DNA of 59,923 bases. Source: Flavobacteriales bacterium (GTDB lineage Bacteria; Bacteroidota; Bacteroidia; Flavobacteriales_F; PHOS-HE28). Location: assembly GCA_016713865.1 (NCBI GenBank), contig JADJOG010000015.1:1-59923 (forward strand). Reading direction: 5' to 3'. How positions within the stretch are numbered: the stretch's first letter is position 1; the number at the start of each line of letters is the position of its first letter. Shown piece by piece: positions 25,670-34,716 of the stretch. The position numbers were made by a program, and so were the translations under genes. The notes under the pieces were generated by a model, which had not been told where the DNA came from, made no database searches, and saw only the letters and a list, made by a program, of their open reading frames with translations.

Positions 25670-26332
25670 ATGCGTTCCTTAGTCGCGATTGCGATCGGCC
25701 TGATCGCCCAACCCATCCTTGCGCAGGAAAACGCGCAACAGCCGCCCTTCCCAGAGGGAAAACATGGCCCCCGACTGGGGTTATGCTTAGCCACGCAGAG
25801 CACAGGCGGCTTGTTCTCCAACACCACGGATATGCTACTCGGCCCCATGGTGGGCTGGCACTTCGATGTGCCGGTGCATTGGCAGGTAAGCATCATGCCC
25901 GAGGTTCTTTGGCTCACCAAGGGATACGTGGTGCGCAACCCGGCGCTAGGAGTTCGCAACAAGACCACTTTCCGGTATCTGGAGGTGCCGCTGCTCGTGA
26001 AGGTGAGCACCGACAAGGCTGCCGAAGGCATGTTCCTGCTGTTCGGCCCTAGCGCAGGCTACTTCCTCAGCGGCCGCACGCAGACCTGGTTGAATGGCGA
26101 GCAGAACACCGATTTCCGTTATGACCTGAGCCAGAACGAGCGGCGTCTGCAATTCAGCATAGTGATCGGCATGGGCATGGACGGCAAGCGCTGGTCATTT
26201 GATGTGCGCGCGCAAACGAGCGTTACCCCATTCGATCCGGTGGCACGGATTCAGAACCAGGTGTATGCGATCACTGCAGCCTATCGCCTCGGTGGCAAGA
26301 AACCAGACGCTCCGGAAGAGGACGCTGAATGA
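25670..26332 (+). CDS. Outer-membrane barrel protein, PorT-like family
   Basis: The 220-residue protein has a signal peptide (AIAIGLIAQPILAQ). A small eight-strand-like barrel follows, with alternating strands (HWQVSIMPEVLWLTKGYVV, FRYLEVPLLVKVSTD, FLLFGPSAGYFLSG) and a strand-ending AITAAYRLGG near the C-terminus. It belongs to the broad outer-membrane beta-barrel/PorT group of Bacteroidota. No function can be read. It begins 30 bp after ribH and precedes a DUF2238 gene by 10 bp on the same strand. Confidence 0.75.
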   Translation: MRSLVAIAIGLIAQPILAQENAQQPPFPEGKHGPRLGLCLATQSTGGLFSNTTDMLLGPMVGWHFDVPVHWQVSIMPEVLWLTKGYVVRNPALGVRNKTTFRYLEVPLLVKVSTDKAAEGMFLLFGPSAGYFLSGRTQTWLNGEQNTDFRYDLSQNERRLQFSIVIGMGMDGKRWSFDVRAQTSVTPFDPVARIQNQVYAITAAYRLGGKKPDAPEEDAE

Positions 26333-26342
26333 TCCGAACCCC

Positions 26343-26997
26343 ATGCTTTTCACCACCGCCTCCTCCCCTGCGCGCATCGGCTTCCACGAGCATCCGTACC
26401 TGCGCTGGTACGCCATGATATTCCTCGGAATCTGGTCAGCCACCTTCATCGGCACCACCGATCAGGCCAATTGGTGGACAGAGAACGCGCTGACCATCCT
26501 CTTCATCGGCGCATTGGCAATCACGCATAAGCGATTCCGCTTCAGCGATGCGAGCTACACGCTCATGCTCATCTACATCGTGCTGCACGTTTACGGAGCC
26601 ATGCACACCTACGCGGAGAATCCACTGGGCTATTGGCTGAAGGATAAGTTGCACTGGGAGCGCAACCACTACGACCGAATCGTGCACTTCAGCTTCGGCT
26701 TCCTGCTCACCTATCCCATGCGCGACTGGTTCTTGAACCACTTCAAATGGCCTCGTTGGGTCTGCTGGGTGCTCCCGGTCGAGATCACCATGAGCTTCAG
26801 CGCGGCCTATGAGCTGATCGAATGGGCCGTGGCCGATGTCTTCTTCCTGCGCAAGGCCCAGCCTACCTCGGCACCCAGGGTGATGTCTGGGATGCGCAGA
26901 AAGACATGGGGCTGGCCTTCGCGGGTGCTGTGTTGGCGATGGTGCTGGCCTACGTGTTGAGCAAGATCGTGATGAAGAGATCGCATGCTAAAACATG
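26343..26997 (+). CDS. DUF2238 (YjdF-like) inner-membrane protein, frameshifted
   Basis: The protein has about six hydrophobic helices. It carries the DUF2238 hallmarks YGAMHTYAENPLGYWLKDKL, RNHYDRIVHFSFGFLLTYPMRDWF and SAAYELIEWAVADVFF. At about 26850 the frame changes: the main frame becomes basic and meaningless, while the other reads AQGPAYLGTQGDVWDAQKDMGLAFAGAVLAMVLAYVLSKI to a TGA at 26995. That restores the last helix and the usual length of about 217 residues. A one-base error is the simplest cause. Function unknown. Confidence 0.78.
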
Positions 26998-27002
26998 ACC
27001 AA

Positions 27003-27704
27003 ATGAAGATTCGGCTCACACACCTCACTATCGCGCTCATGGCCTCAATTGGCCTGCAAGCACAATTGAGTTTCGGCATAAGGAGCGGAATTTCCTGGTC
27101 GAATGTCGATTTCCCGCAGGCCGATGGCTGGGACTCGAAAGCCCGACTCGCACCGGCATTCGGCGCCATGCTGCACATCGCTGCAACGGAACGGATCGGC
27201 ATTCAGCCCGAAGTGGCCTTCGTGAGCCGCGGGTACAGGCAGGAATACGGCCCGCTGCCCTCCGGGAATTATGCGGAACGCCTCGTCTTCGACTTCGTTG
27301 ATGTGAACGCGTTGATGGTGCTGCGCTTGGCGCAAGAGCCAGCACGTCCGCACTTGCTGCTTGGGCCGAGCATCGGATTCATGACCGGCGCGCGCGTGCT
27401 TGCTGAACTCGACGGCTCTGTGAGCGGCGGCTCTGTGCTGGACCCTGTGAAGCTGAAACTGAACCGGGCCCTTGCGGGCCTCTGCGGCGGTGCCGGCTTC
27501 ACCTTCTCCGCAGGTGCTTCGCTCATCACCGTTGAAGGCCGCTACGCATTCGGCCTCACCGATATCTGGAACGACCTCACCCTCGTCGATATCAATGGTG
27601 CCACCATCAGGAAGATCAGCGGCTACGACCGCAGTTTCTCGCTGCACCTGGGCTGGCTCATGCCAGTTGCAAAGCGGGCTTTGGCCGCGAGTGCAGGCCC
27701 ATAG
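27003..27704 (+). CDS. Outer-membrane barrel protein, PorT-like
   Basis: The 233-residue protein has a signal peptide (LTIALMASIGLQAQ) and a PorT-like barrel: LSFGIRSGISWSNVDFP, IGIQPEVAFVSRGYRQEYG, YAERLVFDFVDVNALMVLRL, LLLGPSIGFMTGARV, and a final strand DRSFSLHLGWLMPV. It is the second small barrel in this cluster, 5 bp after the DUF2238 gene. The ATG at 27003 is taken because it directly precedes the signal peptide. It ends at TAG. No specific function is evident. Confidence 0.75.
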   Translation: MKIRLTHLTIALMASIGLQAQLSFGIRSGISWSNVDFPQADGWDSKARLAPAFGAMLHIAATERIGIQPEVAFVSRGYRQEYGPLPSGNYAERLVFDFVDVNALMVLRLAQEPARPHLLLGPSIGFMTGARVLAELDGSVSGGSVLDPVKLKLNRALAGLCGGAGFTFSAGASLITVEGRYAFGLTDIWNDLTLVDINGATIRKISGYDRSFSLHLGWLMPVAKRALAASAGP

Positions 27705-27766
27705 CGTGTTGATGCGGTTGCGAGCGATGCATCAGGCATACCTCGCCAGCCCGGCAACATGTATGA

Positions 27767-28273
27767 TCAGCGCTTCGTGCGCACCTTGCTCCAAGGCTTC
27801 ACCTGCCAGGTGACCGTGCCCGTTGCGATGTGGTTGCCGCTGGTATCATGCAGCAGCACCTCGTTCGTGTACTCCACCGCATCCTGCAAGCGCAACGGCG
27901 CAACCACGTGCTCCTCGATCTCCCGCGCCGATGGCACCGACTTGGCGATCGTCCGCTTCTTCGCCTGGTAGTGGTACTGCATGCGCAGCTCGCGCATGAT
28001 CATCCTCTACTCCTTCGGATCGAGCCGCTCCAGCACCGAGAGCCCGCTGCACATCTCGGCGGCGGTGGCCAGCGCGCACGCGTGGATGCCACGGATGTGA
28101 TTGCGATTGATGCGCCAGTAAGGCACTTCAACGGTGATGCCGCCTTCTTTCAGCGGTACCAGACGGAAACCGTGCGGCCTGTTGAACGGGATGATGAATG
28201 GCAGCAAGAGGTTCGCCCACCGCCGCGCGATGCCGGAATGCCGCGCGCGATCCAGGAGACGTGGCACATTCAT
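27767..28273 (-). CDS. DUF4442 hotdog-fold protein with an in-frame TAG
   Basis: Read straight through, the 168-residue protein is a typical DUF4442 (thioesterase-like hotdog) protein. The N-terminal half reads FIIPFNRPHGFRLVPLKEGGITVEVP and RNHIRGIHACALATAAEMCSG. The C-terminal half reads RMIMRELRMQYHYQAKKRTI and GNHIATGTVTWQVKPWSKV. The halves are in the same frame but separated by a TAG at 28007-28009, at a position where an aromatic residue would fit. Without that stop the gene is complete. It overlaps the MazG-like gene by 4 bp. It may be a real nonsense mutation or a one-base error. Confidence 0.78.
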
Positions 28274-28683
28274 CGGGCGAGGGCGCCGGCGATATCCGGC
28301 TTGAAGTAAGCGGGGCCCTTCATCACCTTGCCATCCTCGCGGTAGATCGGCTTGCCATCGGCGCCCAGCTTGCTCATGTTGCTGCGCTGGATCTCGCGGA
28401 ACACCTCGTCGATCTTATGCTCCAAGCCATGCTTGAGCAAGGTGCCGCAAAGGATGTAGAGGATGTCGCCCAAAGCATCGGCCACTTCCACCAGATCGCC
28501 GCGCAAGGCCGCTTCCAGGTATTCCTCATTCTCCTCGCGGATGAGCTTGTACCTCAACAATGCCTCCCTGTCACCGATATCGCCGATAGGCGCAGCGGCG
28601 TTGCGGATGCCGAAAGCATCGTGGAAATCGCGCACATAACCCGTGGCCTCAGTTAAGGTGAGCGCGCTCGTGGTTGTTTGCAT
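28270..28683 (-). CDS. MazG-like nucleotide pyrophosphohydrolase
   Basis: The 137-residue all-alpha NTP pyrophosphohydrolase shows the metal-binding pattern REENEEYLEAALRGDLVEVADALGDILYILCG (E-x2-E and E-x2-D, residues about 53-83). Members hydrolyse NTPs or dNTPs to monophosphates, often as house-cleaning enzymes. The C-terminal half (GADGKPIYREDGKVMKGPAYFKPDI) is as seen in the Bacteroidota type. A TACCTTCG box lies 5 nt before the chosen ATG. It heads a two-gene unit with the DUF4442 gene. Confidence 0.87.
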   Translation of the reverse strand: MQTTTSALTLTEATGYVRDFHDAFGIRNAAAPIGDIGDREALLRYKLIREENEEYLEAALRGDLVEVADALGDILYILCGTLLKHGLEHKIDEVFREIQRSNMSKLGADGKPIYREDGKVMKGPAYFKPDIAGALAR

Positions 28684-28688
28684 GCGGC

Positions 28689-28696
28689 CGAAGGTA
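28689..28696 (-). promoter_or_regulatory. Putative -7 box TACCTTCG, mazG-like gene
   Basis: The minus-strand TACCTTCG is 5 nt before the ATG, identical to the box at the exonuclease gene. Confidence 0.45.
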
Positions 28697-28805
28697 GCGG
28701 GGCATCGCAAGATCCGCAGCATCAGGGCTTAACACTCTTTAACCGGGGCCGATAGTCGTCGCGAAATGAGGGCCATCCACTTTTGCGAGGCACCAACACC
28801 GCAGC

Positions 28806-29852
28806 ATGGAACAACCCCAACCCACGGCCTCGAACACGAGCGCGAACAGCCCGGCGGTGAGCGCCGACAGTATTCGCGTATTGAACGAGCGCATTCAGGA
28901 AGCCAGCGGCTTCGTGGACTTGATCGATCGAGAAATGGGCAAGTGCATCGTGGGCCAGAAGGACATGGTGCACAAGCTGCTCGTTGCGCTGCTCGCCGAT
29001 GGCCATGTGCTGCTCGAAGGTGTTCCGGGCCTCGCGAAGACCATGGCAATCAAGACGCTCGCGAGCGCGATCGACGCGGGCTTCAGCCGCATTCAATTCA
29101 CACCGGACCTGCTCCCGGCCGATCTGATCGGCACCTTGATCTACAGCCAGCGCAATGAGGAGTTCACCGTGCGCAAAGGGCCGATCTTCAGCAATCTGGT
29201 GCTGGCCGATGAGATCAACCGCGCCCCGGCGAAAGTGCAGAGCGCGCTGCTCGAGGCGATGCAGGAACGGCAGGTCACCATCGGCGCCACCACCCATCAA
29301 CTGCCGGAGCCTTTTCTGGTGCTGGCCACCATGAACCCCATCGAGCAGGAAGGAACCTATCCGCTTCCGGAAGCGCAAACAGACCGCTTCATGCTGAAGG
29401 TGGTTCTCGACTATCCCCGCCGCGAGGAAGAGAAGCTGATCATCCGCCAGAACACACGGCCCGGTGGCAATGCGGTTCCGCAGCGCGTGGTAACGCCCGC
29501 AGAGATCCTGAACGCGCGGAATCTGGTGCGCGAGGTGTACATGGATGAGAAGATCGAGCAGTACATCGTTGACATCGTTTATGCCACGCGCAAGCCCGAT
29601 CAATACAAGTTGGGCGACCTCACGAGCATGATCGGTTTCGGTGGAAGCCCGCGCGCGAGCATCAACATGGCGTTAGCCGCGAAAGCGTTCGCCTTCACCA
29701 AGCGCCGCGGCTATGTGATCCCCGAGGATGTGCGCGCCGTGTGCCCCGATGTGCTGCGCCACCGCATCGGCCTCACCTACGAAGCCGAAGCCGAGAGCGT
29801 GACCGTGCGCGACATCATAGACCGCGTGCTGAATACCGTTGAGGTCCCCTGA
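28806..29852 (+). CDS. MoxR-type AAA+ ATPase
   Basis: The 348-residue cytosolic AAA+ protein has Walker A GVPGLAKTMAIKTLA (near residue 80), Walker B NLVLADEINRAPAKVQSALLEAMQERQVT, and sensor LATMNPIEQEGTYPLPEAQTDRF. MoxR ATPases act as chaperones for von Willebrand-factor A proteins. Here it heads the operon containing two of them (BatA, BatB), as in Bacteroides aerotolerance loci. A near-consensus box (CACTTTTG) ends 20 nt before the ATG. It is separated from the next gene by a 74-bp palindrome-rich spacer. Confidence 0.94.
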   Translation: MEQPQPTASNTSANSPAVSADSIRVLNERIQEASGFVDLIDREMGKCIVGQKDMVHKLLVALLADGHVLLEGVPGLAKTMAIKTLASAIDAGFSRIQFTPDLLPADLIGTLIYSQRNEEFTVRKGPIFSNLVLADEINRAPAKVQSALLEAMQERQVTIGATTHQLPEPFLVLATMNPIEQEGTYPLPEAQTDRFMLKVVLDYPRREEEKLIIRQNTRPGGNAVPQRVVTPAEILNARNLVREVYMDEKIEQYIVDIVYATRKPDQYKLGDLTSMIGFGGSPRASINMALAAKAFAFTKRRGYVIPEDVRAVCPDVLRHRIGLTYEAEAESVTVRDIIDRVLNTVEVP

Positions 29853-29855
29853 TCA

Positions 29856-29917
29856 TGTGGTCATGTGGGCATGAGCGCATGTGCTCATGCGCACTCAACC
29901 ACATGCGCTCATGAGCA
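29856..29917. repeat. Palindrome-rich spacer inside the moxR-Bat operon
   Basis: The gap holds overlapping near-palindromes, among them a 22-bp one (29869-29890: GCATGAGC, 6 nt, GCTCATGC), plus CATGTGG/CCACATG pairs and a later GCTCATGAGC. All other gene junctions of the operon overlap or are under 3 bp. Possibly a small processing or attenuation hairpin, or a decayed repeat. Confidence 0.5.
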
Positions 29918-29926
29918 ATCGCGCAC

Positions 29927-30814
29927 ATGGACACCGCCCAACACACCAAAGAGCTCCTGAAGAAGGTGCGCCGCGTGGAGCTGAAGACCCGTGGGCTCAG
30001 CGAGCACATCTTCAGCGGCGAGTACCACAGCGCATTCAAGGGTCGTGGCATGACCTTCAGCGAGGTACGTGAGTACAGCGCGGGCGATGAGGTGCGCACC
30101 ATCGATTGGAACGTGACGGCACGTTTCGGCCACCCATTCGTGAAGGTGTTCGAGGAAGAACGCGAGCTCACCGTGATGCTGCTCGCCGACCTGAGCGGAT
30201 CCACCGATTTCGGCAGCGCGGCGCAGCTCAAGCGCGACCTGATAACCGAAGCATGCGCGACGATCGCATTCAGCGCCATCAAGAACAACGACAAGGTGGG
30301 CCTGCTCCTCTTCACCGACCGCGTGGAGAAGTTCATACCACCCAAGAAAGGCCGCGCTCACATCCTGCGCATCGTGCGGGAGCTGATCGAATTCGCCCCC
30401 CAAGGCACTGGCACAGGCATCAGCGAAGCGCTCGGATACCTGAACCGCGTGATTAAGCGGCGCGCGATCGCCTTCCTCGTGAGCGACTTCCAGGACAAAG
30501 GCTATGAGGATGCGCTGCGCATAGCGAACCGTCGGCACGACCTGGTGGCCTTGCGCACCACTGATCCGCGCGAGCAGGAACTGCCCAATGTCGGGCTCGC
30601 CCGATTCGTGGATCCAGAGAGCGGCGAATCGAGGTGGGTGGACACCTCATCGCGCAAAGTGCGCAACGCCTATCGCGCTGCAGCGCTGAAGCATCAGCAG
30701 CGCTGCAAGGAGATCATGCGCCGCAGCGGTGTGGATCATGCGGTGATCGGAACGGATACGGGATACGTGCGCGCACTGATGCGCCTATTCAAGCAACGCG
30801 AAGGAGCACGATGA
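29927..30814 (+). CDS. DUF58 domain protein
   Basis: The 295-residue protein has the DUF58 core (RVELKTRGLSEHIFSGEYHSAFKGRGMTFSEVREYSAGDEVRTIDWNVTARFGHPFVKVFEEERELTVMLL), followed by a VWA-like half (DLSGSTDFGS, a MIDAS-type DxSxS). No membrane helices are seen. DUF58 proteins accompany MoxR ATPases and are thought to be cytosolic clients. It overlaps the next gene by 4 bp (ATGA). Confidence 0.93.
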   Translation: MDTAQHTKELLKKVRRVELKTRGLSEHIFSGEYHSAFKGRGMTFSEVREYSAGDEVRTIDWNVTARFGHPFVKVFEEERELTVMLLADLSGSTDFGSAAQLKRDLITEACATIAFSAIKNNDKVGLLLFTDRVEKFIPPKKGRAHILRIVRELIEFAPQGTGTGISEALGYLNRVIKRRAIAFLVSDFQDKGYEDALRIANRRHDLVALRTTDPREQELPNVGLARFVDPESGESRWVDTSSRKVRNAYRAAALKHQQRCKEIMRRSGVDHAVIGTDTGYVRALMRLFKQREGAR

Positions 30815-31728
30815 GGGCTTGGGCGATCATCCTATTCGTGAGCGCGCTTGGACTAAAGGCCCAGCACCGCAGCGCGCACGCGGAACTCGCGAGCCAGGAG
30901 ATCCGATTAGGCGAGCAAACTGAGCTCATCATCGAGGCGGAGGGATCCGCTGGACCGGTTGTTTGGCCCGCGCTAAACGACACGCTGACGCAGCGCATCA
31001 CGATCGTGGGAGCCAGCGCGATCGATACCATCAGCGATCGCGGCATCCTGCGAAGGGTCATCCGCATCACCTCGTTCGACACGGGATATTGGGCCGTGCC
31101 ACCCTTCAGATTATCCATTGGCAACCGTTCAGCCGAGACCGAACCATTGCTGCTGCACGTGATCGGTGTGCCACTCGATGCCAACGGCGCCATGCGCAAG
31201 GAGAAACCCTTGATCGTACTTCCCTTCAGCCCGCTTTGGTGGATGCGCCAGCACGCGGCTTGGCTTGTCGGCGCTGCGGTGGTCTTGGCCGGGGCCTTGC
31301 TTCTGTTCATCCTGATCAAGCGCCGCAAGCCAACTGAAAAGAGCACGCCAGCTGAAGCGGTGATTCCTTTGCACGAGCACGTCCTTGGCCTCCTCCAGGA
31401 ACTCGAACGCCAACGCCTTTGGCAACAAGGTGAGCACAAGTCCTATCAATCGCAGCTCACCGATATCCTGCGCGGCTATATCGAAGAGCGCTTCCATGTG
31501 CCAGCGCTCGAACGCACAACCGATGAGCTGCTCCAGGAATTGCGGGTGAGCCCAATGCGAGCCGAGCATCAAGCCCATCTGGGCAACATGCTCCACGCGG
31601 CCGACCTCGTGAAATTCGCCAAGGCGATACCGACATCAGCGGAGAACGAGCAGCTGATGGCCGGCGCCGTCCGATTCGTCCTCGAAACGAGAGTAAGCGA
31701 TACAACAGCCCATGCGCAACAATCGTGA
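30811..31728 (+). CDS. Bat-operon membrane protein of unknown role
   Basis: The 305-residue protein has a signal peptide (AIILFVSALGLKAQ) and a periplasmic beta-rich domain that resembles the N-terminal part of BatD (SQEIRLGEQTELIIEAEG). One membrane helix follows (WLVGAAVVLAGALLLFILIKRR, about residues 145-168), then a cytosolic helical tail (LLQELERQRLWQQGEHKSYQSQLTDILRGYIEERF). It occupies the place of the DUF4381-like gene found between DUF58 and batA in many Bacteroidota. Its start overlaps DUF58 and its end overlaps batA by 17 bp. Confidence 0.72.
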   Translation: MRAWAIILFVSALGLKAQHRSAHAELASQEIRLGEQTELIIEAEGSAGPVVWPALNDTLTQRITIVGASAIDTISDRGILRRVIRITSFDTGYWAVPPFRLSIGNRSAETEPLLLHVIGVPLDANGAMRKEKPLIVLPFSPLWWMRQHAAWLVGAAVVLAGALLLFILIKRRKPTEKSTPAEAVIPLHEHVLGLLQELERQRLWQQGEHKSYQSQLTDILRGYIEERFHVPALERTTDELLQELRVSPMRAEHQAHLGNMLHAADLVKFAKAIPTSAENEQLMAGAVRFVLETRVSDTTAHAQQS

Positions 31729-32794
31729 TGCATGGCTCCTGATCGGATTCGTGACGTGCGCGCTAGCGTGCGCGGCGGCTGTCGCTGTGCTCGTGCGCAT
31801 GCGCTTCGAGCTGGCGAACCCCGAATGGCTGATGGCCGCATTGTGCTTCATACCGGTTATCGCGTTAGTGCTCTGGCGCCTGCAACGCAAGCCATCGCTC
31901 ACACGTCTATCGGTGCTCACGGACCGCATGCCCAAACGCATGAGCCCACGCGTAGCGCTGCGAGCGCTGCCCTTCGCGGCGCTTTGCGGCGGCGTGGCTC
32001 TTCTGCTGATCGCATTAGCGCGGCCACAAGCCGAAGACAGCTCCGAGGAGCGTCACAGTGAAGGAATCGACATCGTCATCGCGTTGGATGTATCGGGCAG
32101 CATGCTCGCCCGTGACCTGAAGCCCGACCGCCTGGAAGCCGCCAAGCGTGTCGCCATGGATTTCATTGACGGGCGACCGAACGACCGCATCGGCCTGGTG
32201 GTGTACGAGGGCGATGCCTTCACGCAATGCCCGCTCACCACAGACCACAACGTGCTGAAGACCTTGTTCTCCGAGGCCCGCTCCGGTTTCATCGCGAATG
32301 GCACCGCCGTGGGCATGGGCCTGGCCACCGCCGTGAACAGGTTGCGTCACAGCGAAGCCAAGAGCAAGGTTGTGATCCTGCTCACCGATGGCGTGAACAA
32401 CACCGGCGCCGTGCAGCCCTTGGATGCCGCCATGCTAGCCGACCGCATGGGCATACGCGTTTACACCATCGGGCTGGGGACACGCGGCAAGGCCCTCAGT
32501 CCCGTGGGTCGCTATCCCGACGGCTCGTTGCACTTCGACTACGTGGAAGTGGACCTTGATGAGAAAACGCTTCAGGCCATTTCCGCAGCCACGGGAGGCC
32601 GCAGCTTCCGCGCTACCGACGAGCGCAAGCTCAAGGAGATCTACAACGAGATCGACCGCTTGGAGAAGACCCGTTTCAAAGTGGAGCACTTCAGCTACAA
32701 GGTGGAGAAATACCATCGCCTCGCGCTCTGGGGAATCCTGCTCGTGCTCGGGTCGTTCCTCTCTGAGAAGCTCCTATTCCGCAGCATGACATGA
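31712..32794 (+). CDS. batA: BatA, membrane von Willebrand A protein
   Basis: The 360-residue protein has a VWA domain with a complete MIDAS start (VIALDVSGSMLARD, near residue 126), a T in GTAVGMG and DG in LLTDGVNN. Membrane helices lie at about 8-29, 38-55, 84-104 and near the C-terminus. BatA is anchored so that the VWA domain faces the periplasm, and works with MoxR and BatB in stress or aerotolerance. An extra N-terminal hydrophobic segment before RFELANPEW is unusual. If translation starts at the ATG at 31799 it disappears, but BatB has a similar one. Confidence 0.9.
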   Translation: MRNNRDAWLLIGFVTCALACAAAVAVLVRMRFELANPEWLMAALCFIPVIALVLWRLQRKPSLTRLSVLTDRMPKRMSPRVALRALPFAALCGGVALLLIALARPQAEDSSEERHSEGIDIVIALDVSGSMLARDLKPDRLEAAKRVAMDFIDGRPNDRIGLVVYEGDAFTQCPLTTDHNVLKTLFSEARSGFIANGTAVGMGLATAVNRLRHSEAKSKVVILLTDGVNNTGAVQPLDAAMLADRMGIRVYTIGLGTRGKALSPVGRYPDGSLHFDYVEVDLDEKTLQAISAATGGRSFRATDERKLKEIYNEIDRLEKTRFKVEHFSYKVEKYHRLALWGILLVLGSFLSEKLLFRSMT

Positions 32795-33937
32795 GCGCCA
32801 CCGCGACATACCGCTGGGGTATCGCCGCCTTCGTGATACTCGCGTTGGAAGCCGTCGCGTGGATCGCGATGCTCGCCGCATGGTGGGTGCTCGAGAACGA
32901 AGTGGATGCCTTCCGCTGGAACAGCCCGCAGCATCTGGCATGGCTGCTCGCCGGCCCATTGTTGCTGGTCATCTTCCTCATCGATCTCGCGTGGCGCAAC
33001 AAGGCGATCAAGCGATACGCCGGTGCTGCTGTTTCCGCTCGCATGGTGCCGGGCACATCCACTACGCGTCAAACGCTCCGTTTCCTCTTGGTCCGGCATG
33101 CGCTCAGCTTCGCAGTGATCGCGCTCGCGGGGCCGCAATTCGGATCGCATCCGGTTGAAGTGAAGGCGAAGGGGAATCGACCTGGTGATCGCTGTTGATG
33201 TGAGCAACAGCATGGAATGCGAGGACCTGCGCCCCAGCCGCATGGAGTCGGCGAAACGAGCAATCGAGCAACTGACACAGCGCATGCGCGGAGATCGGCT
33301 CGGGATCGTGGTTTTCGCGGGCGAAGCCTTCGTGCAGCTCCCGATCACCTCGGATCGGGGCGCGGCAAGGCTCTTCGCACGAACGATTAACACCAGCACC
33401 GTGAGCGCGCAGGGCACGGCGATCGGAGCCGCCATCGATCTGGCAGCGCAATGCTTCGATAAGGAGAGCGCCGCCAGCAAGGCCATCATCGTGATCACCG
33501 ATGGCGAGGATCACGAAGGCGATGCCATGGAAGCGGCGCAGCGCGCGCAGGAGGCCGGCATCGTGGTACATGCGGTGGGCATGGGAACACCGCAAGGCGG
33601 TCCGTTGCCGATCCGTAAGAATGGCCAGCTGCAAGGCTTCCGGAAGAGCCGCGATGGCGCCACCGTGGTGAGCCGGCTCGACGAAGGCATGCTCGCGCGG
33701 ATCGCCAGCGCGGGCGGCGGCGCGTTCGTGCGCGCCACCGCGGCGAGCAGCGGCATCCAGGAGATAGTCGATGAGCTGCGCAAGTTGGACCAAGCCGAGA
33801 CCGGCACTGTTCGCTACACCGCCCACGACGACCAATACCAATGGCCCTTGGGCTTGGCTGTGATCCTGCTCTTCATCCACATGCTGCTGGGCGAGCAGCG
33901 CAATCCACGTCCGCTATGGCGCGCGCTCACGCACTGA
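32791..33937 (+). CDS. batB: BatB, membrane von Willebrand A protein (frameshifted)
   Basis: The N-terminal part (135 codons) has helices near residues 7-28, 45-65 and 105-121, and ends in VEVKAKG. The VWA domain continues in another frame as IDLVIAVDVSNSMECEDLRPSRMESAK with MIDAS DVSNS, then GTAIGAAID and VITDGEDHEG. An extra base in the G/A run at 33170-33176 joins the two exactly, giving about 381 residues. It overlaps batA by 4 bp and the TPR gene by 22 bp. Both Bat VWA proteins share an extra N-terminal helix. Confidence 0.9.
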
Positions 33938-34716
33938 TCCCCGTGCTCGCCGTGCTGCTCGCGGCATGCGGAACCGCTGAGGAGCGTGCCGCTGAGCGCG
34001 CACTGCGCACGGGCGCCTCATTTTACAACGACAGCTCATACATGCAAGCCGATAGCGCCTTCGCCACGGCACCGCATGATGCACGTGCTATCTATGACCG
34101 CGGCATGGCGCTCCTCGCATTGGATGACCATCGATCGGCAGTTGCTCAATTCAGCTCAGCAGCAGAAGCCGACACGCTGCTGCTTCGTCCAATAGCGCGA
34201 TACAACCAAGGCAATGCCTTGTTGCGCGAGGCGCGATACAATGCGCTTACGAGCGTATCGCTGCGCGAGGAGGCATTCAGCCTGAAGCCGGGATCGGATG
34301 ACATCGCTGATCGGCTCCGCCATGCCGTTCGCACGGATTCGATGCTGCGCGCCTCGAATCGGTTGGATGCGCGCATAGACACGGTGCTGCCCGAAGCGAT
34401 CAAGGCATACAAAGCGGCCCTCCTGCTCGCTCCCGATGATGATGACGCCCGCCACAATCTTCTGCTCGCGCAAGGTGAATGGGCCAAGCGCCAGAAAGAG
34501 CGTAGCAACAGCGGCAAGAACGATAACCAGCAGAAGGACCTCAGCGCCCAAGCGAAACTGCTCATGGAAAAAGCCGATGCGCTGGTTGAGGAATACAGGT
34601 TCCAAGAAGCACTCGCGCTGCTGCAGGATGGCCTGCGCAAAGAACCGAGCCTGAGCAGCAAGAAGGAATACATGGAGAAGCTCGACCTTGTGACCAAAGC
34701 CGCAGCAAGCCGATGA
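33916..34716 (+). CDS. batC: BatC-like TPR lipoprotein
   Basis: The 266-residue protein has a lipoprotein signal (LIPVLAVLLAACGTAEE, acylated Cys17). TPR helices follow (ARYNQGNALLREARYNALTSVSLREEAFSLKP; AYKAALLLAPDDDDARHNLLLAQGEWAKRQKER). A polar KERSNSGKNDNQQKD linker and a final TPR-like unit (ADALVEEYRFQEALALLQDGLRKEP) end it. In Bat operons a TPR protein follows batB and is called BatC. The chosen ATG gives a proper lipobox; it overlaps the 3' end of batB. The stop overlaps the next gene. Confidence 0.82.
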   Translation: MARAHALIPVLAVLLAACGTAEERAAERALRTGASFYNDSSYMQADSAFATAPHDARAIYDRGMALLALDDHRSAVAQFSSAAEADTLLLRPIARYNQGNALLREARYNALTSVSLREEAFSLKPGSDDIADRLRHAVRTDSMLRASNRLDARIDTVLPEAIKAYKAALLLAPDDDDARHNLLLAQGEWAKRQKERSNSGKNDNQQKDLSAQAKLLMEKADALVEEYRFQEALALLQDGLRKEPSLSSKKEYMEKLDLVTKAAASR

